From: Vreelandella zhuhanensis
GTDB taxonomy: Bacteria > Pseudomonadota > Gammaproteobacteria > Pseudomonadales > Halomonadaceae
DNA: 64,000 nucleotides
Assembly: GCF_009793355.1 (NCBI RefSeq)
Contig: NZ_WTKP01000005.1
Location: forward strand, 1 to 64,000
Direction of reading: 5' to 3'
Below, piece after piece: positions 35,413-44,768 of the stretch (the first letter of the stretch is position 1; each line of letters begins with the position of its first letter). Both the position numbers and the translations under genes were made by a program. The notes under the pieces are model-generated. The model did no database searches. It saw only the letters and a program-made list of their open reading frames with translations, and was not told where the DNA came from.

Positions 35413-36594
35413 TTGAGACAAGTGTCTCAGAGAACACAGGGGCGCAGCATCTTACCGGGGGTCAACGTGGATGATGTCTTTAAAGACCATGATCGTTATT
35501 TTCTTCCGCGACAGAGCTTCCAGTCGCTTATTGACCAGTTGACCTTGCAGGGTTATGGCTGCGTCGGTCCCGTCATGCGAGATGGAGCCATTATCTTTGA
35601 CCGGCTCGATATGGCTAGCCAATTACCGCAGGGAGCCCGCGATCGGCAGGCGCCCGGCTATTATCGGTTGGAAAATGGCGGGGGGCCGCGCTGGTTCTCA
35701 TGGGCCAACGGGCCCCAGGCGCTGAAGCCCTATCTCTTTCCCTCTCGCGAGGTACTCTGGGAAGGTACGGTAGACGAGGATGGCGGCCTCAACTTTAAAG
35801 AACGAATAATTGAGCCTGAACCCCTGGCCGTATTAGGAGTACGCGCCTGTGACCTGGCAGCGCTTGCGATACATGATGCGCACTTTCTGAAAGGCCCTTC
35901 TCCGGATGCCCATTACGCGCGTCGTCGCGAACAACTATTCATCGTGGCCGTCCATTGCAGCCATCCGGCATCGACCTGCTTTTGTGTGTCTACCGGAGAT
36001 GGTCCGGCAGCAACCCGCGGCTATGATATTGCGTTGGCTGAATTGGACGAGGGTTTTGTTATCGATGCGGGCAGCGATCGCGGAAAACTGATTCTGGATC
36101 AGCTTCCCTTGTCGAAGGTTGACGAAGCGCAGCTTGATCAGGCTCGTCGTGAACTAAATGCAGCGGTAGCCGTCCAGACGCGCGCGTTGCCCGAGGGGCC
36201 CCTTAACCGGATACTTTTCGAGAATCTGGATCACCCTCGCTGGGATGAGGTTGCCGAGCGCTGCCTGGCGTGCGGCAACTGCACCTCCGTGTGTCCAACC
36301 TGTTTTTGTGCAAGCGAAAACGAGGTGCCTTCTTTAGACGGCCAGACCAGCGAACACAGCCGTGAGTGGAGTTCCTGCTTTACCCAGGGACATTCCTATA
36401 TCAGCGGCCACGTTATCCGGCCGGACATCCGTACGCGCTATCGCCAGTGGCTTACCCATAAACTCGGCAGCTGGATTGACCAATATGGCCGTAGTGGCTG
36501 TGTCGGTTGCGGCCGTTGTATTGCCTGGTGTCCGGTGGGCATTGACCTGACAGAAGAAACTGCGGCGATTTGCAAGGATGCCAGAGATGAGTAA
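35413..36594 (+). CDS. hydB: Group 3b [NiFe] hydrogenase, beta subunit (iron-sulfur)
   Basis: Up to 393 residues; the TTG at 35413 gives the longest frame, but a GTG at 35467 with GGGGG upstream is equally likely, so the start is open. The protein carries two [4Fe-4S] motifs near the C-terminus ([14 protein letters not shown] about 285-298; [16 protein letters not shown] about 362-377) and a middle part typical of sulfhydrogenase beta subunits (CHCSHP-like [13 protein letters not shown]). It passes electrons between the flavin subunit and the hydrogenase module, and may allow sulfur or polysulfide reduction. First gene of the cassette; the next gene overlaps its stop. Confidence 0.88.
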   Translation: MRQVSQRTQGRSILPGVNVDDVFKDHDRYFLPRQSFQSLIDQLTLQGYGCVGPVMRDGAIIFDRLDMASQLPQGARDRQAPGYYRLENGGGPRWFSWANGPQALKPYLFPSREVLWEGTVDEDGGLNFKERIIEPEPLAVLGVRACDLAALAIHDAHFLKGPSPDAHYARRREQLFIVAVHCSHPASTCFCVSTGDGPAATRGYDIALAELDEGFVIDAGSDRGKLILDQLPLSKVDEAQLDQARRELNAAVAVQTRALPEGPLNRILFENLDHPRWDEVAERCLACGNCTSVCPTCFCASENEVPSLDGQTSEHSREWSSCFTQGHSYISGHVIRPDIRTRYRQWLTHKLGSWIDQYGRSGCVGCGRCIAWCPVGIDLTEETAAICKDARDE

Positions 36595-37459
36595 TTCTGG
36601 CCTGGCTCATGGCGGCCACCCGCCCCCTACTAACTCCCGCATGCCGATGGCGGCGGAGGTTATCGACCGCGTCCAGGAATCGGACAGGATTTTTACCCTG
36701 CGTCTGCGACTGCGCAACCCGGAGCAGCGGCGGGCATACCGGTTTGCACCAGGCCAATTCAACATGCTTTACCTGCACGGTGTTGGAGAGGTCGCCATTT
36801 CTATCGCCTCCGATCCGGATGAGCCCGAGATTCTCGGACATACCATCAGGGCGACCGGGCGGGTTACCGACGCCATGGCCAGGCTGGATGTCGGGTCGCG
36901 GATCGGGCTTCGTGGTCCCTACGGCCAGCCCTGGCCGCTAAAACAAGCCGAGGGTGCCGATGTACTGATAATCACCGGCGGTATCGGTTGCGCACCGGTT
37001 GTCGGCGTCATTAATTATGTTCTGATGCGCCGGCAGCGCTACGGAAAACTCACCATTATCCAAGGCGTGAAGCATGCACAAGACCTGATCTGGCGGGAGC
37101 GCTACGATTACTGGCGCACCTTCCCCAACACCCAGGTGCTGGTAGCAGCCGATCACGGCGGTCCCCTCTGGCCGTTCCACGTCGGCCCCGTGACCGAGGT
37201 ATTCGATGACGCCCAAATTGATCCTGACGGCACCACGGTGATGATGTGCGGGCCGGAAGGAATGATGATCGCCGGCACGAAGGAGCTTTTAGAGCGGGGC
37301 GTGCCTGAAAAGCGCCTCTATCTGAGCATGGAGCGCAACATACAGTGCGCGGTAGGGCACTGCGGACACTGTCAATTTGGTGCTCAGTTTCTGTGTCGCC
37401 AGGGCCCCATCTTTCAATATCCCGATGTAAAGCCCCTTTTGGGCATCAGGGGGTTTTAA
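36587..37459 (+). CDS. hydG: Group 3b [NiFe] hydrogenase, gamma subunit (FAD/NAD(P), diaphorase)
   Basis: 290 residues from the ATG at 36587, which overlaps the stop of hydB; a second ATG at 36578 is possible. A ferredoxin-NADP reductase-like protein: the FAD-binding part is about 15-105 ([12 protein letters not shown]), the NAD(P)-binding part about 115-230 ([25 protein letters not shown]), and the C-terminal [2Fe-2S] motif is [17 protein letters not shown]. It exchanges hydride with NADP(H), so the enzyme links H2 to NADPH in the cytoplasm. It overlaps the small subunit gene (TAATG). Confidence 0.9.
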   Translation: MSNSGLAHGGHPPPTNSRMPMAAEVIDRVQESDRIFTLRLRLRNPEQRRAYRFAPGQFNMLYLHGVGEVAISIASDPDEPEILGHTIRATGRVTDAMARLDVGSRIGLRGPYGQPWPLKQAEGADVLIITGGIGCAPVVGVINYVLMRRQRYGKLTIIQGVKHAQDLIWRERYDYWRTFPNTQVLVAADHGGPLWPFHVGPVTEVFDDAQIDPDGTTVMMCGPEGMMIAGTKELLERGVPEKRLYLSMERNIQCAVGHCGHCQFGAQFLCRQGPIFQYPDVKPLLGIRGF

Positions 37460-38268
37460 TGCAGACAAGTACACCGGGACCCAAGCCCCGCATGGCGGTG
37501 CATAAGTTTGCCTCTTGTGACGGCTGCCAACTGACCTTTCTGAACATGGGCGAGACATTATTGCAGCTGGCGGACATGGTCGAGCTGGTACATTTTGCAG
37601 AGGCCGGGCCCGTGGCTCCTGACGCCGAGGTAGATATTGCCTTTATCGAAGGGTCGGTAACCACAGAGCATGATCTGGAGCGCATCAAGCAGATCCGTTC
37701 TCACAGCGGCTTCATCGTTGCCTTTGGCGCCTGTGCCACGGCTGGAGGCATCCAGGCGTTACGCAATTTTGCGGATGCCGGGGAATGGCTCAGTGCGGTT
37801 TACGCCACGCCCGAGTATATCGATAGCCTCGCTACCTCCACACCCATGTCGGACCACGTCAAGGTCGACCTGGAAATTTGGGGCTGCCCCCCTAACAGGG
37901 ACCAGGTACTTGGCGCAATTCGGGCGTGGTTATATGGCACCCTGCCGAAGCAAAGTCAGGACAAGGTTTGCATGGAATGCAAACGCCAACACGCCGTGTG
38001 CGTGCTTGTCGCCAAGGGCATGCCATGCATGGGGCCTGTCACCCAGACAGGTTGCGGAGCGCTCTGTCCGAGCTTCGGCCGCGGCTGCTATTCCTGTTAT
38101 GGGCCCGCAGAAGCGCTTAATACTGATTCGCTCGCCGGCTGGTTTGAAGGGCTGGGCCTCTTGCCGGAGGACATCACACGTCAATTCCGGCACCTGAACA
38201 ACAGTGCCCCGGGGTTCCGCGACGCGGCCACAAACATCATATCTACGGATGCCGGCCATGGTCACTAA
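37459..38268 (+). CDS. hydD: Group 3b [NiFe] hydrogenase, small (delta) subunit
   Basis: 269 residues, no twin-arginine signal, so cytoplasmic. The proximal cluster ligands are visible: SCDGCQLTFLN, EGSVTTEHD, GACATAGGI and GCPPNRDQ. A further Cys-rich part (CMECKRQHAVC, GCGALCPSFGRGCYSCYGP) supplies the other two clusters. It carries electrons from the NiFe site to the beta/gamma subunits. Start overlaps the hydG stop, and the large subunit gene overlaps its end. Confidence 0.92.
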   Translation: MQTSTPGPKPRMAVHKFASCDGCQLTFLNMGETLLQLADMVELVHFAEAGPVAPDAEVDIAFIEGSVTTEHDLERIKQIRSHSGFIVAFGACATAGGIQALRNFADAGEWLSAVYATPEYIDSLATSTPMSDHVKVDLEIWGCPPNRDQVLGAIRAWLYGTLPKQSQDKVCMECKRQHAVCVLVAKGMPCMGPVTQTGCGALCPSFGRGCYSCYGPAEALNTDSLAGWFEGLGLLPEDITRQFRHLNNSAPGFRDAATNIISTDAGHGH

Positions 38269-39559
38269 TAAACGGACCGTCGCACTGCATGTTCCGGTTC
38301 TGGCCCGGGTCGAGGGCGAAGGGGCTCTGCATCTGCGCATCCGCGATGGTCAAATCGAAGATTTGCACCTGGAGATATACGAACCCCCCCGCCTGTTCGA
38401 GAAGTTTCTTGAAGGCCGCTCCTATGAGGAACTGCCGGAGTTGGTGGCGCGGATATGCGGCATCTGCCCGGTTGCCTATCAGATGAGCGCCATCAATGCC
38501 GTTGAAAGCCTGTCTGGGACGGATCCCGGGCCCTGGGTGCATGCCATGCGTCGGCTTATGTATTACGGTGAATGGATTCAAAGCCATGCGCTGCATATTC
38601 ATTTGCTGGCCGCGCCGGATTTCTTCGGCTACGACAGCGCTATCGCCATGGCCAAGGACTATCCGCAGATCGTAAAACGGGGCATGCGCCTGCAGGATCT
38701 CGGCAATGCGCTGATTCGCTTGTTGGGCGCAAGATCCGTTCACCCGGTCGGTGTCAAGATGGGTGGCTTTCACCGTGCGCCTTCCATGCGTGAGGCGATG
38801 GCATTGAAAGTTCAGCTCGAAGATGCCTTGCAGGATGCACAGGATCTTGTTGCATGGACGGCGGGCATTGCGGTTCCGGACCGGAATCAGAACGTGACGC
38901 TGCTGTCTCTTGAAGAACCGGGGGACTATCCGATTCTCAAAGGCAAGATTGCTTCCAATCGGGGGCAGTCTTTTGCCGTTTCGGACTTTGAAAGGCACAT
39001 CGTCGAACATCAGGTGGCCGGGTCCACCGCTTTGTTCAGCCTGTTCAACGACCAGCCTTATCTGGTCGGGCCGTTGGCCCGTCTAAACCTGAACCTGGAC
39101 TCTTTACCCGAGTCGGTGCGATCGCTTGCCGTAAACACCGGGATTGACTGGCCTTCCGGCAACATGTTCCACAGCATGACGGCGCGCGCCGTTGAAATCT
39201 GCTATGGCATCACCGATGCCATCCAGATTCTGGAAGACTACGGAGAGCCTGGCACGGCGTCGGTCCTGGTCAAGCCCCCCGCCGGTGTCGGGTATGGCGC
39301 AACCGAGGCGCCGCGGGGCTTGCTCTGGCATCGATACGAACTGGATGAGAGCGGCTTGATCCGGAATGCGCGCATCGTGCCGCCGACCAGTCAGAATCAG
39401 GCTCGCATCGAGCGGGATTTACAGCATTCCCTGATGGCCTTTGGCCTGGACAAGCCGGACAAAGAGCTGCAATTGCACTGTGAACAGGTCATTCGCAACT
39501 TTGACCCCTGCATTTCCTGCGCCACGCACTTTCTCCGATTGTCGACGGAGCGCCTATGA
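38258..39559 (+). CDS. hydA: Group 3b [NiFe] hydrogenase, large (alpha) subunit
   Basis: 433 residues from the ATG at 38258 (an ATG three codons earlier, 38249, is also possible). It holds the NiFe(CN)2CO centre. The L1 motif reads RICGICPVAYQ, with both Cys but Tyr where RxCGxCxxxH has His; the L2 motif DPCISCATH is complete. The C-terminal tail after the L2 His is just nine residues (FLRLSTERL). That is short compared with the usual processed peptide of about 15, although a protease gene follows at once. H2 oxidation or evolution coupled to NADP(H), in the cytoplasm. Confidence 0.92.
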   Translation: MVTNKRTVALHVPVLARVEGEGALHLRIRDGQIEDLHLEIYEPPRLFEKFLEGRSYEELPELVARICGICPVAYQMSAINAVESLSGTDPGPWVHAMRRLMYYGEWIQSHALHIHLLAAPDFFGYDSAIAMAKDYPQIVKRGMRLQDLGNALIRLLGARSVHPVGVKMGGFHRAPSMREAMALKVQLEDALQDAQDLVAWTAGIAVPDRNQNVTLLSLEEPGDYPILKGKIASNRGQSFAVSDFERHIVEHQVAGSTALFSLFNDQPYLVGPLARLNLNLDSLPESVRSLAVNTGIDWPSGNMFHSMTARAVEICYGITDAIQILEDYGEPGTASVLVKPPAGVGYGATEAPRGLLWHRYELDESGLIRNARIVPPTSQNQARIERDLQHSLMAFGLDKPDKELQLHCEQVIRNFDPCISCATHFLRLSTERL

Positions 39560-40068
39560 GCAACTGGCGGGTGTTGGGCATAGGCTCGCCTTTCGGCGAT
39601 GACCAACTGGGTTGGCGCCTCGTTTCAGTATTTCAGTCTCTGGACAAGACCACAGAGTCGGGCGGCGGCGCGCAATGCTCGGCGTTGGCTCTCGACAGGC
39701 CTGGTAGCGGATTGATCCAGGCGCTGGCAGGAGCCCGGGGAGCCGTGGTGGTTGACGCCCTTAAGAACATGGGACAACCCGGGCGTATCCACCGCCTGAT
39801 GATGGCCGACCTGACACAGGCTAATGGCTGCTTTTCCTCTCACAGCTTCGGTGTGGCCGAGGCACTGGCACTCGCGGATGAACTCGAGCTACTTCCCCGG
39901 CATCTTTTGATTCTAGGCGTCGAAATGTCGGAATCAGCGCTCTGCGAAGATGTTTCGCCAGCGGTTGCTGCAGCCATTCCCGAGCTTTATGTGCTTATTA
40001 ACGAAACATTGACCGCATGGCGCAGCCGCTGGCCGGGCCTCAACAGCGAGGTGAAAACATGTGTCTAG
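39556..40068 (+). CDS. Hydrogenase maturation protease
   Basis: 170 residues; starts within the stop of the large subunit (ATGA). The HybD/HycI fold is shown by GIGSPFGDDQLGWRLV at the N-terminus, VVVDALKN and SSHSFGVAEAL, which supply the acidic and His ligands that read the bound nickel. It should cut the C-terminal tail of HydA after nickel insertion. Position between the structural genes and hypC supports this. Confidence 0.88.
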   Translation: MSNWRVLGIGSPFGDDQLGWRLVSVFQSLDKTTESGGGAQCSALALDRPGSGLIQALAGARGAVVVDALKNMGQPGRIHRLMMADLTQANGCFSSHSFGVAEALALADELELLPRHLLILGVEMSESALCEDVSPAVAAAIPELYVLINETLTAWRSRWPGLNSEVKTCV

Positions 40069-40289
40069 GTGTGCCAATGAAAATTGAAACCATGGATGAT
40101 GGCATTGCCCGCTGTCAGGCCAGGGGTATTCTTCGTGAAGTGAACTTGATGCTGATGGAAGGTGCGGCTCTGGGCCCCGGGGATTTCGTCATGGTGCATG
40201 TGGGTTATGCGATCCAGAAAATCGGTCAGGCAGAAGCTCGCACCTCATGGGAGCTGCATGACGAGATGGCGCGGGGCGATAATGCATGA
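40059..40289 (+). CDS. hypC: HypC, hydrogenase assembly chaperone
   Basis: 76 residues. MCLGVPMKIE is the family start, with the essential Cys2 that carries the Fe(CN)2CO group together with HypD. It overlaps the protease by 10 bases and hypA by 8. It delivers iron to the large subunit. Confidence 0.92.
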   Translation: MCLGVPMKIETMDDGIARCQARGILREVNLMLMEGAALGPGDFVMVHVGYAIQKIGQAEARTSWELHDEMARGDNA

Positions 40290-40653
40290 GCTGAGCCTTT
40301 GTCGGAGCCTTCTCCGCCAGACTCTGGAGGTGGCAGAACAGCATGGGGCTCTGGCCGTAACCGTTGTGCGTCTGCAGATTGGCCCTTTATCCAGCGTCGA
40401 ACCCGAACTGCTGAAAACCGCTTTTCCCCTGGCAGCGGCCGGTACCATCGCTGAATCAGCAAAACTGAACCTGACGGCAACCTGCATAGAGGTCTATTGC
40501 AAAAGCTGCAAAAAAACATGTCGGGCGGCACCCAACCAGCTTTGTTGTACCTCTTGCGGTAGCTGTTCCACCCAATTGGTCAGCGGTGACGAATTGATAC
40601 TGGAGAGTGTCGAGCTGACCCTCGACGAACCATCCGCGATAAAGTGCCCGTAA
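40282..40653 (+). CDS. hypA: HypA, nickel-insertion metallochaperone
   Basis: 123 residues. The N-terminal MHEL motif binds Ni2+ (His2). The zinc site is formed by CKSCKKTC and CCTSCGSC, giving the usual pair of CxxC motifs (one with extra Cys). With HypB it inserts nickel into HydA. The start overlaps the hypC end. Confidence 0.92.
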   Translation: MHELSLCRSLLRQTLEVAEQHGALAVTVVRLQIGPLSSVEPELLKTAFPLAAAGTIAESAKLNLTATCIEVYCKSCKKTCRAAPNQLCCTSCGSCSTQLVSGDELILESVELTLDEPSAIKCP

Positions 40654-40669
40654 TTAAAAGGAGCAGATC

Positions 40670-41422
40670 ATGTGCGTAGACTGCGGTTGTGGTAAGCCAA
40701 CGGGGATTTCCGGACCACAGGAAACAGCGTCCATTTCGCTATTCCAACACCTGCACCAGCAGAATCAGGATCTTGCCGCCCATAATCGCGAGCACTTCAG
40801 TTCAGCCGGCACACTGGTACTGAACCTGATGTCTTCACCCGGGGCAGGCAAGACCGCACTGCTGGAAGCCACGCTGCGGACGTTGCAGAAGCACTACCGG
40901 TGCGCGGTTCTGGAGGGGGATCTGGAGACCGAGTTGGACGCCCAGCGCATCCGTGCCCTGGATATTCCGGTCATTCAAATCACCACTGGCAGTGCCTGTC
41001 ACCTTGATGCCCAACTGGTGCACAAAGCCCTCCATGGCATGAATCTGGCGCAAATTGACCTTCTTTTTATCGAAAATGTCGGCAATCTGGTCTGCCCTGC
41101 AAGCTTCGATCTGGGCCAGCATCTGAATGTTGTCCTGCTGTCAGTCACCGAGGGCGACGACAAGCCTGCAAAGTACCCTGTCATGTTCAGAACCGCAGAC
41201 CTGCTGGTCATCAGCAAACTGGACCTGCTCCCTCATGTGGGTGATTTCCGGGTTGACCGGGCTGAAAACTTTCTTCGCGCCCTCGCCAACCCTGCGCCCA
41301 TTATATCGCTGTCCGCGCGAAGCAGAGCGGGCCTCGACGAATGGCTTGCATGGCTGCACGCACAAAAAGCCGGATCGTCCGTTGATCAAGCCATGGCGGT
41401 TGAGAATGGAGGCGCAGGGTGA
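40670..41422 (+). CDS. hypB: HypB, GTPase for nickel insertion
   Basis: 250 residues. It starts MCVDCGCG, the high-affinity N-terminal nickel motif, and lacks the His-rich stretch that stores nickel in some homologues. The P-loop is SSPGAGKTALL, followed by ENVGNLVCPASFDLG and the SKLDLLPHV base-specificity motif. AGGAG precedes the ATG. It uses GTP to load nickel with HypA. Confidence 0.93.
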   Translation: MCVDCGCGKPTGISGPQETASISLFQHLHQQNQDLAAHNREHFSSAGTLVLNLMSSPGAGKTALLEATLRTLQKHYRCAVLEGDLETELDAQRIRALDIPVIQITTGSACHLDAQLVHKALHGMNLAQIDLLFIENVGNLVCPASFDLGQHLNVVLLSVTEGDDKPAKYPVMFRTADLLVISKLDLLPHVGDFRVDRAENFLRALANPAPIISLSARSRAGLDEWLAWLHAQKAGSSVDQAMAVENGGAG

Positions 41423-42534
41423 CCGCTGAAGCCAGGCACTGGCTGGATCTTATTCACGGGCTACCCCTGGATCGCACCCTCAAGATCATGAATGTTTGCG
41501 GTGGACATGAGCGATCCATAAGCCTGGCGGGTCTGCGCACCCTATTGCCGCGCAAAATCGAGATCATTCCAGGGCCGGGATGCCCCGTCTGTATCTGCCC
41601 CGAGGAAGATCTTTATCAGGCCATGCGATTGGCACTTGATGAACATGTCTTGTTGGTAGCGTTTGGGGACATGCTGCGGGTACCCGTTAACCTGCCCCGT
41701 TCACAGCCGCGCTCACTCGATGCAGCGCGGGCCGCCGGCGCCGATATTCGACCGATTGCCAGCCCTATGGATGCGGTGGCCATTGCACGGCAACATCCGG
41801 AGCGCGACGTCGTTTTTTTTGCAGCGGGGTTTGAGACCACCATGGCACCGGTTGCAGCGCTGCTCGGGCAGAACCTTCCAGATAATCTTTCCCTGCTCAT
41901 TTCAGGGCGGCTCACCTGGCCCGCTGTGGCAATGCTGCTTGAGTCGGAAAAGTACGCGTTTGATGCCCTGATTGCGCCCGGCCACGTCGCCACCATTATG
42001 GGGGCCGAGGAATGGCAGTTCGTTACTCAACGTCATGCCTTGCCGGCGGCCGTGGCTGGGTTTACCCCCGAATCCCTGCTTGCGGCGATTTATTCATGCC
42101 TGCGACAAACCCTGGAGGGCCGTTCCTTTCTCGATAATTGTTATGCGGAAGTTGCACTCCCGGAGGGCAACCCCACAGCACAACGCTTACTCAAGAACGC
42201 CTTTGACGTTGTCGACGCCAACTGGCGTGGCATCGGAACCCTTCAAAGCTCCGGGTTCAACCTGAAGGAGGTTCATGTCTCACATGATGCGCGAGATCGC
42301 TTTCCCGATCACACTCGGGCGTCGCGGCGTCGTGCCGGAGAGATGCCGCCCGGTTGCGCCTGTGCCAACGTCGTTATGGGACAGATTTATCCCAACCAGT
42401 GCCCGCTCTACGGTCGTGGCTGCACGCCGAGGAATCCAGTCGGCCCTTGCATGGTTTCGGACGAAGGTGCTTGCCGGATCTGGTGGGCCAACGGTGTCCA
42501 TAGCCAGAGAGAAGCGCCAATATGCCCCGAGTAG
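41419..42534 (+). CDS. hypD: HypD, Fe-S protein of Fe(CN)2CO assembly
   Basis: 371 residues from a GTG at 41419 that overlaps the hypB stop; GGAGG lies upstream. Conserved parts: MNVCGGHE, IPGPGCPVCICPE, ETTMAPVAALL, and the C-terminal Cys set CACANVVMG, CPLYGRGCTP, GPCMVSDEGAC that holds the [4Fe-4S] cluster. It is the scaffold on which Fe(CN)2CO is built with HypC. Confidence 0.93.
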   Translation: MTAEARHWLDLIHGLPLDRTLKIMNVCGGHERSISLAGLRTLLPRKIEIIPGPGCPVCICPEEDLYQAMRLALDEHVLLVAFGDMLRVPVNLPRSQPRSLDAARAAGADIRPIASPMDAVAIARQHPERDVVFFAAGFETTMAPVAALLGQNLPDNLSLLISGRLTWPAVAMLLESEKYAFDALIAPGHVATIMGAEEWQFVTQRHALPAAVAGFTPESLLAAIYSCLRQTLEGRSFLDNCYAEVALPEGNPTAQRLLKNAFDVVDANWRGIGTLQSSGFNLKEVHVSHDARDRFPDHTRASRRRAGEMPPGCACANVVMGQIYPNQCPLYGRGCTPRNPVGPCMVSDEGACRIWWANGVHSQREAPICPE

Positions 42535-44768
42535 AAGAGCAGGGCGCCTGCCGCTGGCTGATAACCGGTCGGGTTCAGGGAGTAGGATTCCGGCCTTTCA
42601 TTTATCGCCTTGCCAGAGAGCTTGGGCTGAATGGCTTTGTTCGAAACCGATCCGGCACCGTGGAGGTCGTAACCGAAGGTGATGCCAGCAGCATCGAGGC
42701 TTTTGCGGTGGCGGTGCAACAGCAGGCACCTTCGCTGGCTCGGCCAACCATCACTTCGCGTGAAAAGATCCCCGCCGGGTTTCATGCGGATTTTCGAATC
42801 CTTGCAAGTAGCGTCAGCGATGCCGATATTCATATTCCAGCGGATTATTCCGTCTGTGCGCGTTGCTACGAAGAAATGCAGGACCTCTCGAACAGACGCT
42901 ACCGCTATCCGTTTATCAACTGCACTGAATGCGGCCCACGTTATAGTCTTATCAAGGCCATGCCTTATGATCGCGCCCAGACCACCATGAGCGAATTTAC
43001 GTTATGTGGTGCATGCAGGGCGGAATATGAGAATCCGAATGATCGCCGCTTCCATGCCGAACCCCTCGCCTGCGTTGCCTGCGGTCCCGCGCTCTGGTAC
43101 AGCGAGCCGGGGCGTGCAGCGATTCATGGCAACGAGAACGCACTGGCGGACGCCGTGGCTCAGTTAAGGGACGGCTTGATCGTTGCCGTGAAAGGGGTAG
43201 GGGGCTATCACCTGATGATTGATGCACGCAACGAGCGCGCCGTGGCAAGACTCAGGATCCGTAAACACAGGCCCCACAAGCCGTTCGCGGTACTGTTTCC
43301 TGTGATGGACAATTTAATTGCGTTACACAAGGCAGTCATCACGGATGACTTGGCACTGTCGGCGCTCTCGGCACCCGATAGGCCTATTGTAATTCTGCCC
43401 AAACGCCGACAATCAAGGCTGGCGGATTGCATTGCCCCCGGCCTGAGTCAATTGGGCGCGATGCTGCCTTATAGTCCGTTGCACCAGTTACTTTTGCAGG
43501 ACGTTGGCGGTGCTCTGGTCACTACCTCCGCCAATATAAGTGGTGAACCGGTAGTGACCGAGCCGGAGGAGGCCGAGACACTGCTGGCAAACGTCGCGGA
43601 CGGATTTTTGCATCATAACCGGCCAATTTTGTGTCCGATCGATGACTCTGTGGTTGAACCCTGTGCAACAAAAACCCGAGCCATACGAATAGGCAGAGGG
43701 CTTGCGCCACTTGAACTGCAGCTCCCGCGGCCCATTTCTTCTCCCACATTGGCTACCGGCGCCCACCTGAAAAATACCCTGGCTCTGGCCTGGGACAACC
43801 GGGTTGTTATATCACCGCACATCGGCGATCTCGATAGTCGGCGTTCCCAGGCAGTTTTTGCTCGCACGGCATCAGAATTACAGAGGCTTTATGACGTGAG
43901 GGCAGAGACTGTTATTTGTGACACCCACGACGGTTATGCGAGCACGCGCTGGGCAAAGGGGTGCGGGCTTTCGCTGCAACGCGTGGGGCACCACCAGGCG
44001 CATGCCTCGGCACTGGTGGGCGAATGGCCCGAGGATACCGGTAGCTGGCTGGTATTTACCTGGGATGGTGTGGGGCTGGGATCTGATGGCACGCTCTGGG
44101 GCGGCGAAGCGCTTCTCGGCAAGCCGGGACAATGGCGTCGTGCAGGCTCATTCCGGCCTTTTCGCCTTGCCGGAGGAGACCGCGTCGGCCGCGAGCCCTG
44201 GCGCAGCGCCGCGGCGCTGTGCTGGACTGCGGGTTTTGACTGGAACACTTCATCAATGGCCAAAGAAGCTTGGCAGAAGGGGCTTAACTGCCATGAAACC
44301 TCTTCTGCCGGCCGTCTCTTCGATGCCGCCGCTGCCATGATTGGATTAACGGAAATGGCGAGTTTTGAGGGCCAGGCGCCGATGTGGCTGGAAGCCATTG
44401 CCGATCCGGATATCCCGGCGTTGCCCCTGCCATTGCATCGAGACGCTGAAAGAATCTGGCGTACAGACTGGGCGCCGCTGATTCCTTTCCTGATGGATGG
44501 CCGGCAAAGCCCTGCTGCACGAGCCGGCCTGTTTCAGGCCAGCATGGCCTTGGCGCTGGTGCAACAGGCACTCAGGATCCGCGCGGAGCATGGTGAGATC
44601 AATATCGGACTGGCGGGAGGTGTCTTCCAGAATCGTCTTCTGGTCGAACAAACCCTGGGACTGCTCGATGAGCAGGGTTTCACGGTCCGTCTCAATGAAC
44701 AGGTGCCCTGTAACGACGCCAGCATCTCTTTTGGCCAGATAATAGAGGCTCTTTATGGCGACTTCTGA
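42522..44768 (+). CDS. hypF: HypF, carbamoyltransferase for cyanide ligands
   Basis: 748 residues, normal length. Order: acylphosphatase-like domain (about 10-95, GRVQGVGFRPFIYRLA), zinc-finger pair (CARCYEEM, CTECGPRYS, CGACRAEY, CVACGP), YrdC-like domain (about 200-380, KHRPHKPFAVLF), and Kae1-like domain (about 390-748, GVGLGSDGTLWGGEAL, NIGLAGGVFQNRLL). It moves carbamoyl phosphate onto HypE. Overlaps hypD and hypE. Confidence 0.93.
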   Translation: MPRVEEQGACRWLITGRVQGVGFRPFIYRLARELGLNGFVRNRSGTVEVVTEGDASSIEAFAVAVQQQAPSLARPTITSREKIPAGFHADFRILASSVSDADIHIPADYSVCARCYEEMQDLSNRRYRYPFINCTECGPRYSLIKAMPYDRAQTTMSEFTLCGACRAEYENPNDRRFHAEPLACVACGPALWYSEPGRAAIHGNENALADAVAQLRDGLIVAVKGVGGYHLMIDARNERAVARLRIRKHRPHKPFAVLFPVMDNLIALHKAVITDDLALSALSAPDRPIVILPKRRQSRLADCIAPGLSQLGAMLPYSPLHQLLLQDVGGALVTTSANISGEPVVTEPEEAETLLANVADGFLHHNRPILCPIDDSVVEPCATKTRAIRIGRGLAPLELQLPRPISSPTLATGAHLKNTLALAWDNRVVISPHIGDLDSRRSQAVFARTASELQRLYDVRAETVICDTHDGYASTRWAKGCGLSLQRVGHHQAHASALVGEWPEDTGSWLVFTWDGVGLGSDGTLWGGEALLGKPGQWRRAGSFRPFRLAGGDRVGREPWRSAAALCWTAGFDWNTSSMAKEAWQKGLNCHETSSAGRLFDAAAAMIGLTEMASFEGQAPMWLEAIADPDIPALPLPLHRDAERIWRTDWAPLIPFLMDGRQSPAARAGLFQASMALALVQQALRIRAEHGEINIGLAGGVFQNRLLVEQTLGLLDEQGFTVRLNEQVPCNDASISFGQIIEALYGDF

